Assembly: GCF_003944765.1 (NCBI RefSeq)
Contig: NZ_RWIU01000001.1
Coordinates: 558,001 to 622,000, forward strand
From: Hymenobacter perfusus
GTDB taxonomy: Bacteria > Bacteroidota > Bacteroidia > Cytophagales > Hymenobacteraceae
Direction of reading: 5' to 3'
Length of the DNA: 64,000 bases
Position 1 is the first letter of the stretch. Every line of letters starts with the position of its first letter. Of the stretch, positions 22,554 through 31,877 are shown piece by piece. The notes beneath the pieces were generated by a model. The model made no database searches. It was not told where the DNA came from and worked only from the letters and a program-made list of their open reading frames with translations. The position numbers and the translations under genes are program-made.

Positions 22554-25163
22554 TTATTGAATCAGGCTGTACATCGACTTCAGATTGTCGTCCTTTTCCT
22601 TGCTGCGGATATCCTGCAGCGTGGGTTTCAGGGTAGGCATACTCGCTACTAATTCGTGCAAGCCCTTGTACGCTCCCAAGCGAACGTACATCTGCGGATG
22701 CGTGCGGGCCATTGCTTCGAGCCGTTGGATTCCTTTCTCCCGCTCAATTGGTGGGATGCGCTGCATCAGGGTACCAAAGTTTTCGAGCATGACATACAGG
22801 ACTTCGGCCGGGGCATCTTTACTACGCTGCAGAAACCACTGGTAGTCATCGAGCGTACCGTTGAGACCATAGTATTTGGACAGTGCAACTAGTAGCGCCG
22901 GATTAGCTGTGCTCTGGAGTGCGGCTATTTGAGCGCGGGTGTTGGCCGTGGGAGCTTTTGCTAAAGCCTCTACGGCTGCCCCTACGACAACGTAGGAGCT
23001 GTCCTTCAGGGCCGTGTTATATACTTCACTGAAATCCTCATTGGGAAATGACGCCAATACGCTAATGGCCGTGGCGCGTACAGTTCCATTCTTTTCGTTG
23101 AGGGCTGTGCGTTGTAAATCTTTTCGCACAGCATTGCCTTCAGCTCCACGGTACCGTCGCAAGCCGTCCAGGGCCGCTACCCGGGTGGCCCAGAACGGAT
23201 CATTCAGGGCACTACGAAAGGCAGAGCTGACCAGTAAATCAGCAGATTTACTACGTAACCCTTGGATGGCCTGATACTTCTGCAGGTAACCGCGCGCGTG
23301 ATTCAACTGAAACAGCAGTTCTTCCTGGCTCTGGGTTTCATCGATATCCGCCAACAAGGTGCCATCATCATCGAACTTTACCAGATTAGGACGCTGGTTT
23401 ACCTGAAGCCGGAATTTCTGATCGGCTTTTGTGATGAGGATACGGTGTTCCGTTGCCTGATTGCCATTCCAAGTAGCTACCGTCACGGGCAGCCGGTAGA
23501 CGGGCTGGTAGAGCGTGTCCTGCACCTGCTGCACCCGTAGCACTACCTGGCTGTTCTCATAGGTATGCGTGACGCGCAGTTCGGGATGGCCGCGCTGCAT
23601 AAACCACTGGTCGAAAAACCACATGAGGTCTTCTCCCGTGGTTTCCTCAAAGGCGAGACGCAGCTTGGCTATTTCGGTGCTGGAAAACTTATTGGCGGTG
23701 AGGTAGCGGTTAAGAGCCGTGAAGAAGGCGTCATCCCCCACGTATTCGTGCAGCATGTGCAGTACCCGCCCTCCTTTGTCGTAAGAGTGTCGGTCAAACA
23801 TATCCTCACGGTTGGTATACTGGTAGCGGATAAGTGGCTCGCGCTTCGTCTGGGCTTCTTCCAGATAGTTGCGCAGCTTGGTCTGCTGCACATAAGCAGC
23901 CGCGTCGGCCCCGTACTTATGCTCGGCCCAGAGCAGTTCCGAGTAGTCGGCAAAGGACTCATTAAGCGGCAGATTGCTCCAGGATTCCGTCGTGACGTAG
24001 TCGCCGAACCACTGGTGAAACAGCTCATGGGCAATAACCGACTCGGAAGCTGCATACGACACATCGGGCAACTCCCGGGGCGTGAACTGCACTAGCTGCT
24101 GCTGAAACGTGGAAGCCGTGGTATTTTCCATAGCCCCCGACACGAAATCATGCACAGCAACCTGCGCGTACTTATCCCACGGGTAATCAACGCCTAGCTT
24201 TTTGGAGAAGAACTCCAGCATAGCCGGCGTGTTGCCGAACACCTGCTTAGCCGTGTATTGGTATGCGGGGTCCACATAGTAATCCACGGGCTTACCGCGC
24301 CACGTATCCGATACCACGGCAAAGTCGCCAACGGCCAGCATAGCCAGGTAGGGAGCGTGCGGCTGGTTTAGCTTCCACGTATCGGTACGGGTACCATCAG
24401 GGTTGCGGCGCGAGGCCGTAAGCAACCCGTTGGACAGGGTTTTCTGGCCGCTTTCCACCGTCAGGCTGATTTCCTGCGTCATGCGCTGGTTGGGCCGGTC
24501 AATAGTCGGAAACCAGCAGGAGCTACCTTCCGTCTCGCCCTGAGTCCAGACCTGACGGGGCTTGGTTTTATCGGTACCCAGTGGGTTGATAAAGTAGAGT
24601 CCCTTGTCGTCGGTAATGGCCTCGCTACCGCCTTTGGGTAGCTCGTTGGGTTTGGCGACGTACTGAATCCGCAACTGGTACTGCTCAGTGCGCTGGTAGA
24701 GCCGGTCAAGGCTGATAGTGAGCTTCTTTTTATCGTAACTGTATTTAAGGTCCTTGCCCTTTCGGGAGCCATTCATCAACTCCACGCTTTTCACGTCGAA
24801 GCCTTTGGCATCCAGCACCAGCTGGCTTTGCGGGTAGAAGTGGGGCCGTAGCGTGAGGGTGGCCGTCCCAAACAACCACTGCTTGGCCCAATCGAAGCGA
24901 ACGTCGAGCTTGGTATCGGTCAGGTCGTGTAGCGTGGTAGCGGCAGGCTGCTGCGGATTCGTGGAAGGCAGCCAGTTAGGCACAGGAGAAACCACCAGGG
25001 CCGCTACCGGAGCGGCCGGTGTTTCGGGTGCTTTTTTGCGCGTAGGATGGCTTACCGACGAGGCCGGACGGCTTGACTTAATTGTCTGAGCGGAAGCCAT
25101 CAACTGACTCATCAGCGCCAGGGCAAGGGCACCGAAGACCGGGTATTTCATGCGGAAAGACAC
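22554..25163 (-). CDS. Secreted M1 family metallopeptidase with HEAT-like tail
   Basis: Zinc aminopeptidase of the M1 family, 869 residues. A signal peptide (MKYPVFGALALALMSQLMASA) opens it, followed by a Pro/Ala-rich linker. The N-terminal beta domain leads to the substrate-binding GAMEN motif (about residues 344-348) and the zinc site HELFH with its second glutamate in NESFADY (about 380-403). The C-terminal third is helical and repeat-like, as in ERAP and LTA4H-type enzymes. It would act in the periplasm, on short peptides. It is a single gene divergent from the biotinyl-domain gene. The first Met (25163) or the fifth residue, also Met (25151), may be the start. Confidence 0.93.
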   Translation of the reverse strand: MSFRMKYPVFGALALALMSQLMASAQTIKSSRPASSVSHPTRKKAPETPAAPVAALVVSPVPNWLPSTNPQQPAATTLHDLTDTKLDVRFDWAKQWLFGTATLTLRPHFYPQSQLVLDAKGFDVKSVELMNGSRKGKDLKYSYDKKKLTISLDRLYQRTEQYQLRIQYVAKPNELPKGGSEAITDDKGLYFINPLGTDKTKPRQVWTQGETEGSSCWFPTIDRPNQRMTQEISLTVESGQKTLSNGLLTASRRNPDGTRTDTWKLNQPHAPYLAMLAVGDFAVVSDTWRGKPVDYYVDPAYQYTAKQVFGNTPAMLEFFSKKLGVDYPWDKYAQVAVHDFVSGAMENTTASTFQQQLVQFTPRELPDVSYAASESVIAHELFHQWFGDYVTTESWSNLPLNESFADYSELLWAEHKYGADAAAYVQQTKLRNYLEEAQTKREPLIRYQYTNREDMFDRHSYDKGGRVLHMLHEYVGDDAFFTALNRYLTANKFSSTEIAKLRLAFEETTGEDLMWFFDQWFMQRGHPELRVTHTYENSQVVLRVQQVQDTLYQPVYRLPVTVATWNGNQATEHRILITKADQKFRLQVNQRPNLVKFDDDGTLLADIDETQSQEELLFQLNHARGYLQKYQAIQGLRSKSADLLVSSAFRSALNDPFWATRVAALDGLRRYRGAEGNAVRKDLQRTALNEKNGTVRATAISVLASFPNEDFSEVYNTALKDSSYVVVGAAVEALAKAPTANTRAQIAALQSTANPALLVALSKYYGLNGTLDDYQWFLQRSKDAPAEVLYVMLENFGTLMQRIPPIEREKGIQRLEAMARTHPQMYVRLGAYKGLHELVASMPTLKPTLQDIRSKEKDDNLKSMYSLIQ

Positions 25164-25249
25164 TGGTATAATGGAGGGTCAAGTTCCGAATTTATTTCAG
25201 AATTGGCCTATCTTTAAGCCCTTTTCCGCCCCACCCCTGCCTTCTTCGC

Positions 25250-25759
25250 ATGCTACAGGTACGTACCGACGCCGCCCCCCAGCAAATCTGGGAGGTTGAC
25301 TATCAGCCCAACGGGCCTATTATGGTGAATGGCCAGCCCTTTGCCTGGGACCTTACGCCGCTGGGCAACGGCCGGTATCACCTGCTGTATGAAAATCGGT
25401 CTTACACCGCTGAGTTGGTTTCAGCCGACTATGTCACTAAAACGCTGGTGCTGAAGCTCAACGGCCAACGGTTGGAGCTGCAGGCCAAAGACCGGTTCGA
25501 TTTGCTACTGGACAAGCTGGGGATGAGCAACGCCGCCGCCAGCAAAGTAAACGAGCTGAAAGCCCCCATGCCGGGCCTGATTGTCGATATCCGGGTGACA
25601 CCCGGCCAGACGGTGCAGAAGGGCGACGCGCTGCTGGTGCTGGAGGCCATGAAGATGGAGAACATTCTCAAGGCTCCCGGCGAAGGCACCGTGGCGGCCA
25701 TAAAAGTCAATCTGCGCGACAACGTAACGAAGGGTCAGGTGCTGATTCAGTTCAGCTAG
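25250..25759 (+). CDS. Biotinyl/lipoyl-domain protein (carboxylase carrier-like)
   Basis: A 169-residue protein whose C-terminal 70 residues form a biotinyl domain. KAPMPGLIVDIRV leads to EAMKMEN, with the lysine at about residue 135 as the expected biotinylation site. The N-terminal 100 residues (PNGPIMVNGQPFAW...LVLKLNGQRLEL) resemble the small domain found before the carrier part of propionyl/acyl-CoA carboxylase alpha chains in Bacteroidota. Its carboxylase partners are not in the window. A TATCTTTA near-consensus box at 25209-25216 may be its promoter. AccB is possible but the N-terminus fits an acyl-CoA carboxylase carrier better. Confidence 0.82.
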   Translation: MLQVRTDAAPQQIWEVDYQPNGPIMVNGQPFAWDLTPLGNGRYHLLYENRSYTAELVSADYVTKTLVLKLNGQRLELQAKDRFDLLLDKLGMSNAAASKVNELKAPMPGLIVDIRVTPGQTVQKGDALLVLEAMKMENILKAPGEGTVAAIKVNLRDNVTKGQVLIQFS

Positions 25760-25782
25760 GGCCGTTTCGCTGTTTCGCTTCG

Positions 25783-25833
25783 GGCCGTAAGCGGATACCA
25801 CGCGGCCTCTCCCGCTGGTACCCGCTTACGGCC
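25783..25833 (+). terminator. Stem-loop between the biotinyl gene and pyrH
   Basis: Twelve-base arms GGCCGTAAGCGG / CCGCTTACGGCC (interrupted near the loop) 25 bases past the stop, followed by TTCTC. It probably ends the upstream gene. It lies about 40 bases before pyrH, so pyrH needs its own promoter, which I could not place. Confidence 0.6.
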
Positions 25834-25874
25834 TTCTCACGTACACTCGCGTTCCACGCTTAATATCTCTCGTT

Positions 25875-26663
25875 TTGAAGTACAACCGAATCCTGCTGAA
25901 ACTAAGCGGCGAGGCCCTGATGGGCCAGCAACAGTACGGCATTGATGCCGCCCGGCTCATGCAGTACGCCGAGGAAATCAAGGCAGCTGCCGCAACCGGC
26001 ACGCAGGTGGCCGTGGTTATCGGGGGCGGTAACATCTTCCGGGGCGTGCAGGCCGAAGCTTTCGGCCTCGACCGGGTACAGGGCGACTACATGGGCATGC
26101 TGGCCACCGTTATCAACTCCATGGCCCTGCAGAGCGCGCTGGAGAAGCTTGGTGTCAATACCCGTCTGCTCTCGGGCGTTACCATTCAGCGAGTGTGTGA
26201 GCCCTACATTCGCCGCCGCGCCATGCGCCACCTAGAGAAAGGCCGCGTGGTCATTTTCGGGGCCGGTATTGGCTCACCGTATTTTACCACCGACTCGGCT
26301 GCCTCGCTGCGGGCCATTGAAATTGAGGCCGACGTGGTACTGAAGGGTACCCGCGTGGATGGCATCTACACGGCCGACCCCGAGAAAGACCCTTCGGCGG
26401 TGCGCTTCCCCGAAATCACCTTTGATGAGGTGATGGAAAAGAACCTCAACGTGATGGACATGACCGCCTTCACGCTGTGCAAGGAGAATAACCTGCCTAT
26501 CATTGTGTTCGACATGAACAAAGGCGGTAACCTCCAGCGCCTGCTTGACGGGGAAAGCGTGGGCACACTGGTGAGCATGCACGGCAGCAAAACCGTTGCG
26601 GCTGACGCTAACCACGGCAGTTTACAGCCCGCCGCAGGAGAAGGCTCAGAAGAACAGGCCTAA
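25875..26663 (+). CDS. pyrH: UMP kinase
   Basis: Hexameric bacterial UMP kinase (amino-acid-kinase fold) that makes UDP for pyrimidine and cell-wall precursor synthesis. The 262-residue frame has [16 protein letters not shown] at the start, [11 protein letters not shown] around residues 52-62 and [15 protein letters not shown] near the end. It starts with TTG: no ATG is available before the conserved [12 protein letters not shown] 20-residue tail after the family end is rich in Ala, Gly and Glu. frr follows, as in most bacteria. Confidence 0.96.
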   Translation: MKYNRILLKLSGEALMGQQQYGIDAARLMQYAEEIKAAAATGTQVAVVIGGGNIFRGVQAEAFGLDRVQGDYMGMLATVINSMALQSALEKLGVNTRLLSGVTIQRVCEPYIRRRAMRHLEKGRVVIFGAGIGSPYFTTDSAASLRAIEIEADVVLKGTRVDGIYTADPEKDPSAVRFPEITFDEVMEKNLNVMDMTAFTLCKENNLPIIVFDMNKGGNLQRLLDGESVGTLVSMHGSKTVAADANHGSLQPAAGEGSEEQA

Positions 26664-26749
26664 AGCAGGCACAAACGGCCGGCTCCGCGCTGAGCTGGCT
26701 CACTAACTACCTACTCAACACTCACCTTTCAACACTTAACTTTTCAGAA

Positions 26750-27313
26750 GTGGACGAAGAAATCAAGTTTTACCTGGACGACGCCGAAGAGTCGATGGGC
26801 AAGGCCCTGCAACACACGCAAGTGGAGTTTGCCCGCATCCGGGCCGGCAAAGCCTCTCCCGCCATGCTCGATTCCATTCGGGTAGATTACTACGGCACCC
26901 CCACGCCCATTGCCAACGTGGCCAACGTAGCGGCTCCCGATGCCCGCACGCTGTTCATCAAGCCCTGGGAGAAAAATATGATCAGCGAAATTGCCAAGGC
27001 CATCAAAAATAGCGACCTGGGCCTCAACCCCCAGTCGGATGCCGAGGGTGTACGCCTGAACATTCCGCCCATGACGGAGGAGCGCCGCCGCGACTTAGTA
27101 AAGCAGGCCAAAAATGAATCGGAAAGCGGTAAAGTGCGCATCCGGGCCATCCGCAAGGACGTGAACGAGGCGTTGCGCAAGCTCCAGAAAGACGGGGCTT
27201 CGGAAGACTCCGTGAAGGATGCCGAAGCCAAAGTGCAGAAGTTCACCGACACGTATATCAGCAAAGTAGACGAGTTCCTTGGTAAGAAGGAATCGGAAAT
27301 CATGACTATCTGA
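26750..27313 (+). CDS. frr: Ribosome recycling factor
   Basis: Splits post-termination ribosomes together with EF-G. The 187-residue protein shows QVEFARIRAGKASPAMLDSI and the C-terminal KVDEFLGKKESEIMTI typical of the family. The start is GTG (VDEEIKFYLDDAEE); no ATG precedes the conserved region. The pyrH-frr gap is 86 bases without a terminator, so co-transcription is likely. Confidence 0.96.
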   Translation: MDEEIKFYLDDAEESMGKALQHTQVEFARIRAGKASPAMLDSIRVDYYGTPTPIANVANVAAPDARTLFIKPWEKNMISEIAKAIKNSDLGLNPQSDAEGVRLNIPPMTEERRRDLVKQAKNESESGKVRIRAIRKDVNEALRKLQKDGASEDSVKDAEAKVQKFTDTYISKVDEFLGKKESEIMTI

Positions 27314-27389
27314 TTTCTGTGCCAGCCTGACGATTTGCCTTGTTACGAAAGCGCCGCTACGTTTGCGCTTTCGCACCGTATGGGCCTTC

Positions 27390-27439
27390 ACAAGCAAAAG
27401 CCCCCGATGTCGGTACCGACATCGGGGGCTTTTGCTTGT
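27390..27439. terminator. Perfect 50-base palindrome between frr and nadD
   Basis: A 25-base arm repeats exactly as its reverse complement around a central GGTACC. The sequence includes AAGCAAAAGCCCCCGATGTC and its mirror. It lies between two convergent genes and has A/T runs on both sides of the GC stem, so it can terminate both frr and nadD. Confidence 0.9.
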
Positions 27440-27464
27440 TGCTTCTACTGCTCCCAATGGTAGC

Positions 27465-28073
27465 TTAGACCTTCCAGTAGCCGACCGCCAGAATCTGCTG
27501 TTCCACAACTTCCGGCACTAGGTAGCGTATTGACTTACCAGTTCGCACACATTCCCGCACGAAAGTGGCTGAAATGTCTAGTAACGGCGCTTCTACCACC
27601 CGCACGCCGGGCCGTGTGCTTACTTCAGACGCGTCTACCCCAGACCGCGGGTACACGTAAATTTCGTTTTCCGTCAGGATGCGTTCAGCTCCCTTCCAGT
27701 GGGGCAGACCCGGCAGGTTATCCTCGCCCATCAGCAGTACAAAGCGGTAACCGGGATGCCGACGACGCAGCTCATCCAGCGTATCGATGGTGAAGCTAGG
27801 CTTGGGCATGGTGAACTCCACATCCAGTACCCGCAGCCGGTTGTTGCCGGAAATGGCACGCTGCACCAAATCCAGCCGCTCGTTTTCGCCCAATAGCTCC
27901 TGCCCTACTTTGAACGGGCTCTGCGGCGACACAATCAGCCACACCTCATCGAGGTCGGTGTGGGTGGCCATGAAGTTGGCCAGAATGAGGTGCCCGGTAT
28001 GAATGGGATTGAACGAACCAAAAAGCAGCCCCACTTTCCGGCCCATGGGGGCGACGGAAGTAGGGCTGCTCAC
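27465..28073 (-). CDS. nadD: Nicotinate-nucleotide adenylyltransferase
   Basis: Makes deamido-NAD from nicotinate mononucleotide and ATP in NAD synthesis. The 202-residue protein has the nucleotidyltransferase motif GSFNPIHTGHL (about residues 19-29) and the C-terminal ISATFVRECVRTGKSIRYLVP, which includes the ISxTxxR-type motif. A GTG start at 28073 overlaps the gmk stop by four bases (GTGA); an ATG nine codons further in (28046) is an alternative. It belongs to the gmk-nadD pair. Confidence 0.93.
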   Translation of the reverse strand: MSSPTSVAPMGRKVGLLFGSFNPIHTGHLILANFMATHTDLDEVWLIVSPQSPFKVGQELLGENERLDLVQRAISGNNRLRVLDVEFTMPKPSFTIDTLDELRRRHPGYRFVLLMGEDNLPGLPHWKGAERILTENEIYVYPRSGVDASEVSTRPGVRVVEAPLLDISATFVRECVRTGKSIRYLVPEVVEQQILAVGYWKV

Positions 28074-28654
28074 AGAATGGCTGATTCAGCGGTAATGAAT
28101 GAACGGACCAGCTTTTCGGCTTCGTCGAGGGCGCGCTCCAGGTCGTCGTTCACAATCACCACATCGAACCGGTCCTCAAAAGTCAGTTCAAAGTTGGCCT
28201 TGTAGATACGAGCTGAAATGCTGGCCTCCGAGTCGGTGGCGCGGTTGCGCAGACGTTGTTCCAGCACTTCCAGAGACGGAGGCTTCACAAATACGGCCAA
28301 GGCACGGTCTTTGTAAAACTCCTTGATGCTGAGGCCGCCCTTCACGTCCACATCCAGCACAGCATGATGGCCGTTGTCCCAGATGCGTTCCACTTCCGAT
28401 TTAAGCGTACCGTAGAAGGCTCCTTCGTAGACTTCTTCCCACTCCACGAAGTCATCTTGCCGGATCTTCTCCTGAAACTCCTGTACGGAGATAAAGTAGT
28501 AGTCCTTGCCGTTGGCTTCGGTGCGGCCGCGTTTGTCGCGCGTACACGCTGAAATAGAGAAGCTTAGCTCCGGAATTCGTTCCAGCAGCCTATGTACGAT
28601 GGTGGTCTTGCCGGCACCGGAAGGAGCCGAAAAGGCGATGATTTTACCCTGCAT
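28070..28654 (-). CDS. gmk: Guanylate kinase
   Basis: Phosphorylates GMP to GDP. The 194-residue protein has the P-loop SGAGKTTI near residues 12-19, the GMP-binding segment around SACTRDKRGRTEANGKDYYF, and VDVKGGLSIKEF. It begins MQGKIIAFSAPSGAGK and overlaps nadD by four bases. The zinc-type small protein and the sigma factor lie upstream on the same strand, nine bases and further away. Confidence 0.96.
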   Translation of the reverse strand: MQGKIIAFSAPSGAGKTTIVHRLLERIPELSFSISACTRDKRGRTEANGKDYYFISVQEFQEKIRQDDFVEWEEVYEGAFYGTLKSEVERIWDNGHHAVLDVDVKGGLSIKEFYKDRALAVFVKPPSLEVLEQRLRNRATDSEASISARIYKANFELTFEDRFDVVIVNDDLERALDEAEKLVRSFITAESAIL

Positions 28655-28663
28655 CGGGCAAAA

Positions 28664-28954
28664 TTAGGCCATTTCTACCTGAAGTTTCGCAAGAATTGAA
28701 TTGGAAAGGGTAACTGGTGCCTTTCGGCGGCCAAGGTGCTGCCCCAGAAAGTCGATGAAAATCTGCTGCTTCTCAATGCTGTCGAAGCAGGGAGAGCAGT
28801 CTTCGGCGTTGTGGATAAAGTATTCCGTATCCTCTGCCGTGGGTTCCTGGCCCACAATGATTTGATCAAGAATTGTATTCACTCGTTCACAGTCGGCGTC
28901 GCTGGTAACAGGGGCACCGCTCTGGTTGGTTTGTTTAGTAGAAGTCGTTTCCAT
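28664..28954 (-). CDS. Putative anti-sigma factor with HxxxxCxxC site
   Basis: A 96-residue acidic protein encoded right after an ECF sigma factor (24-base gap), as anti-sigma genes usually are. It contains HNAEDCSPC near residues 48-56, close to the zinc-binding pattern of ZAS anti-sigma factors but with four residues between His and the first Cys. It has no transmembrane segment, so it would be cytosolic. The rest is helical. The role is inferred from position and the Cys/His motif, not from strong family resemblance. Confidence 0.65.
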   Translation of the reverse strand: METTSTKQTNQSGAPVTSDADCERVNTILDQIIVGQEPTAEDTEYFIHNAEDCSPCFDSIEKQQIFIDFLGQHLGRRKAPVTLSNSILAKLQVEMA

Positions 28955-28978
28955 AGCGCAGGCTTGGCATGAGGGGAT

Positions 28979-29632
28979 TTATTCCGAATCGGTAGAGGAA
29001 GTGTAGTCGTCTTCGTCGGAGTTATCAGCATTAGAGCCATAACCCATTGACTTGGCGTACTTTTCAAGTTTTTCTTTGAGGAAGTTCCGTGCCCGGTGCA
29101 AGCGGGAACGCACCGTACCGATAGGGATATCCAGCACTTTTGCCATTTCCTCGTAGGTGAACCCTTCCAGGTCGCAGAGGATGATGACCGTGCGAAAATC
29201 CACAGGTAGCGAGTTCAGGGCCCGGGCCACCTCATCACCGATCAGGTCGCGCACGGCCTGCTGCCGCATGTCGGAGGAGGCGGTGCCGGCGTCGCTGTCG
29301 GCCTCCACATCTTCCGAGTTGTAGTATCCTTCGATTTCGCTGTAATCGACCTTCGCAGGTTGTTTACTCTTTTTGCGGAAATCGTTGATGAACGAATTTT
29401 TCAGGATGCGAAACAGCCACGCTTTGGCGTTTGTTCCCGGTTCGAAGTACTCAAAGAAGCGATATGCTTTCAGATAAGTTTCCTGTACCAAGTCATTTGC
29501 ATCATCTTCGTCGAGGGTGAGGCGGAAGGCAAAGTTGTACAGAGGGTCGAGCACGGGCATCAGTTCGGCCTGAAAGCGCCGGTCTTTTTCCTCTTTGCTC
29601 AGTTTGGGGACCCGTTCGGGAGAATCGCTCAT
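28979..29632 (-). CDS. ECF RNA polymerase sigma factor
   Basis: A 217-residue extracytoplasmic-function sigma factor. Region 2 shows DPLYNFAFRLTLDEDDANDLVQET and the DNA-contacting TNAKAWLFRILKN; region 4 shows LPVDFRTVIILCDLEGFTYEE and the helix-turn-helix IPIGTVRSRLHRARNFL. The frame is open to 29776, but MSDSPERVPKLSKEEK at 29632 is the natural start. A long acidic Ser/Asp tail closes the protein. Its partner anti-sigma gene follows. A -7 box lies at 29680-29687. Confidence 0.93.
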   Translation of the reverse strand: MSDSPERVPKLSKEEKDRRFQAELMPVLDPLYNFAFRLTLDEDDANDLVQETYLKAYRFFEYFEPGTNAKAWLFRILKNSFINDFRKKSKQPAKVDYSEIEGYYNSEDVEADSDAGTASSDMRQQAVRDLIGDEVARALNSLPVDFRTVIILCDLEGFTYEEMAKVLDIPIGTVRSRLHRARNFLKEKLEKYAKSMGYGSNADNSDEDDYTSSTDSE

Positions 29633-29679
29633 GAACGCTAAAAATTGCGGCTGAATATTGAAAAAATACCGCTGTTTGA

Positions 29680-29687
29680 CAAATGTA
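29680..29687 (-). promoter_or_regulatory. -7 box of the sigma factor gene
   Basis: Reads TACATTTG on the minus strand (TAnnTTTG), 48 bases before the ATG at 29632. No clear -33 element. Confidence 0.5.
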
Positions 29688-29967
29688 CTGCTTATACCGC
29701 CCGATGAAAAGAAGGTTTTTCGACCGGAGCAGTACAAACTGGTAAGGCTCATCCGCAGGCTGCCGGCGCACGGCAAAAGAGCGACGAGTAGCCAACGCCT
29801 TCGGGCCAGGAATTTACTAGAAGCCAGGGCTGTAGTATTAGCGGAAACCGATACAAGTACGCAGCAGGCGGCGCGGCGGGTTGCATTTGGGGCTTAAACA
29901 GCCGCCATCAGGAACGTAGCTGCTTCCCTTTTCGCCTGTAACCTACTTGTCATCAGTGGGCAAGCAT
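29688..29967. other. Gap with no supported gene
   Basis: About 280 bases between the sigma factor promoter and the glycosyltransferase stop codon. The only frames are short and Arg-rich with no family resemblance. No terminator or repeat was recognised. Confidence 0.5.
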
Positions 29968-31011
29968 TTAGTTGTTGGTTGCCGGCAGCAAGTGCCACTG
30001 CAACACGCGGGCCACTATCTGCAGGGGTTCTAAGGCTTTAATGCAGGTACAGGATGCAAGCTGGGCCCGACAGTCCTGGCAATTGGGCTTATCGAACACC
30101 ACGTAGTCGGCCTGCGGGCCCAGCGGCGCCCAGCGGCCGGGGTGCATGGGCCGAATGGGCGGATACAGGCCCAGCGCGTGCCGGCCTAGGGCCGCCGCCA
30201 AGTGCAGTGGTCCGGTACTGCCGGCAATCAGCCCATCAGCGGCGGCAATGAAAGCAATGAACTCAGGCAGATTCAGTTGACCGGTCAGGTCGGCAGTGAG
30301 GAAAGGCTGATGTTCCTGCAGCCATTCGCGTAATTCCTCCCCTTCGGCAGCCGTACCGGTAATGAATACGCGGTGGCCGGCCTGGTGCAGCAGTTGGGCC
30401 AGCGTACCAAAGTGTCCCAGGCCCCACTCCCGGGCACTGCCCCGGCTGCGCGGGTGTAGAATCACGTTAAGTTGGGCATTCGACCGGGCCGCCAACAACT
30501 CCCGTAGTTCAGGGCGAAGCGGAGTTATCGGATCCAGCTTTACAAGGCTGGCTACTTCCGGCAAGGGCATGACGCCAAGCGTGTCATGCCCTTGCAACAA
30601 CTGCAGGTTCAGCTGCGCCTCGTGCAAAGACGAATTGCGGCGGCTTAACGAAACCAGCTTCGTGCAGGTGAGCCAGTGAAACCATCGGTTGCGGGTACCG
30701 ATGCGGTGGCGGATACCGGCTTTGCGGGCCAGCCAGGCTAAGTGCCGGTTTGGAAAAACGTGCAGGATAGTATCGGCCTGGGTGGCCCGGAGTGCCGTTA
30801 CCTGGGCCGCCTCAGGCAACTGCTGCAACTCATCGAAGTTAAGAAACGCATCTATCCAGGGGCAGGCATCGGCTACGGCCTTGGTGTAGGTGCGGCCCAG
30901 CAGCAGCACCCGGCAACCTGGAAACAGCTGTTTCAGGCGGCCGGCTACGGGCAGCGTGAGCACCACGTCGCCGATAGCATCGGTGCGACTGATGAGAAAC
31001 GTGCGGCTCAT
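29968..31011 (-). CDS. Glycosyltransferase family 9 (heptosyltransferase-like)
   Basis: A 347-residue GT-B enzyme of the LPS heptosyltransferase type. The N-terminus TFLISRTDAIGDVVLTLPVA is the family signature and the C-terminal half has LILHPRSRGSAREWG-type and GSTGPLHLAAALGRHALGLYPP motifs. HPRSRGSAREW marks the donor site. It would add a sugar to the LPS core at the inner face of the membrane. Its start overlaps the end of the family 2 glycosyltransferase by four bases, so the two act in one pathway. Confidence 0.9.
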   Translation of the reverse strand: MSRTFLISRTDAIGDVVLTLPVAGRLKQLFPGCRVLLLGRTYTKAVADACPWIDAFLNFDELQQLPEAAQVTALRATQADTILHVFPNRHLAWLARKAGIRHRIGTRNRWFHWLTCTKLVSLSRRNSSLHEAQLNLQLLQGHDTLGVMPLPEVASLVKLDPITPLRPELRELLAARSNAQLNVILHPRSRGSAREWGLGHFGTLAQLLHQAGHRVFITGTAAEGEELREWLQEHQPFLTADLTGQLNLPEFIAFIAAADGLIAGSTGPLHLAAALGRHALGLYPPIRPMHPGRWAPLGPQADYVVFDKPNCQDCRAQLASCTCIKALEPLQIVARVLQWHLLPATNN

Positions 31012-31772
31012 GCGGAGGCTTTGGTTTTGAGCTTGGCAAACTTGAGGAATACGCCCCAGGCGGAAATTACGGCAATGCTCAGGCCGGCAAACCCATCAAG
31101 AAAGCCAAGCCGAAAAATGTAACCGTGTACGAATTTCCACCAGGGCTTAATCAGCAGATGAAACACTGATACGTTGCGCCGACCACGCAGCCACAGCTCC
31201 TCGGCGGCAATGCTGGTGAAGCGGTTGAGCTGCTGCACGTGCTGCTCAACCGAATGGTAGGAGTAGTGCAGCGCGTCGCCGGCCAGCGGCAACGGTATAG
31301 GCTGCCCGGCCGCCAGCTCGTACCGCTCGTGCAGCAACAGGCCCTCCCAGCGGCCCAGACGCCGGTCGTAGAGGCGCAGCTTGCGGTCGGGATACCAGCC
31401 GCCGTGGCACACCCAGCTGCCGCAGTAGTTAGTCAGCCGGGCCAGGGTGTAGCCAGCTCCCTGCCAGTTGTTTTTGGCGTGCCGAATGCTGTGGCGCAGG
31501 TCCTCGGTAAGTACTTCATCGGCATCCAGTTGCAATACGTGCTCATGGCGGGCTTGGCTGGTGGCGTAGTTCTTCTGCTCCACGTAGCCCGCAAAGGCGT
31601 GCTGGACCACGCGCGCGCCCAGTTCCCGGCATATTTCCACGGTGCGGTCGGTGGAGAAGCTGTCCACTACCAGCAGTTCGTCGGCCACGGCACGGGCGGC
31701 TTCGAGGCAGCGGGCAATATTAGCCTCTTCGTTGAAGGTAATGATGACGACGGACAGCGGAACAGCGGGCAT
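31008..31772 (-). CDS. Glycosyltransferase family 2 (LPS core, WaaE/KdtX-like)
   Basis: A 254-residue GT-A transferase. LSVVIITFNEEANIARCL opens it, LLVVDSFSTDRTVEIC follows around residues 33-48, and QLDADEVLTEDL supplies the DxD near residue 84. HYSYHSVEQHVQQLNRFT and FRLGFLDGFAGL at the C-terminus are typical of the WaaE/KdtX group that decorates inner-core LPS. It is the first gene of a two-gene unit with the family 9 enzyme. Confidence 0.9.
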   Translation of the reverse strand: MPAVPLSVVIITFNEEANIARCLEAARAVADELLVVDSFSTDRTVEICRELGARVVQHAFAGYVEQKNYATSQARHEHVLQLDADEVLTEDLRHSIRHAKNNWQGAGYTLARLTNYCGSWVCHGGWYPDRKLRLYDRRLGRWEGLLLHERYELAAGQPIPLPLAGDALHYSYHSVEQHVQQLNRFTSIAAEELWLRGRRNVSVFHLLIKPWWKFVHGYIFRLGFLDGFAGLSIAVISAWGVFLKFAKLKTKASA

Positions 31773-31877
31773 AGTAGCGGCAAATATCGGGGTTTTGCCG
31801 AGGCGGCCATCAGGGCGGGTTACCTGGGGTCAGGCCACGGTATAGACAATATTCGTTCCTCTATCTGTCAGACCGTT

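Noticed and set aside
29658..29897. 79-residue plus-strand frame between the sigma factor and the family 9 glycosyltransferase
   Set aside because: Highly basic, no family resemblance and overlaps the sigma factor promoter; composition suggests non-coding.
31239..31877. Upstream extension of the T9SS lipoprotein frame
   Set aside because: It overlaps the family 2 glycosyltransferase on the other strand; the signal peptide at 31878 gives a natural start.
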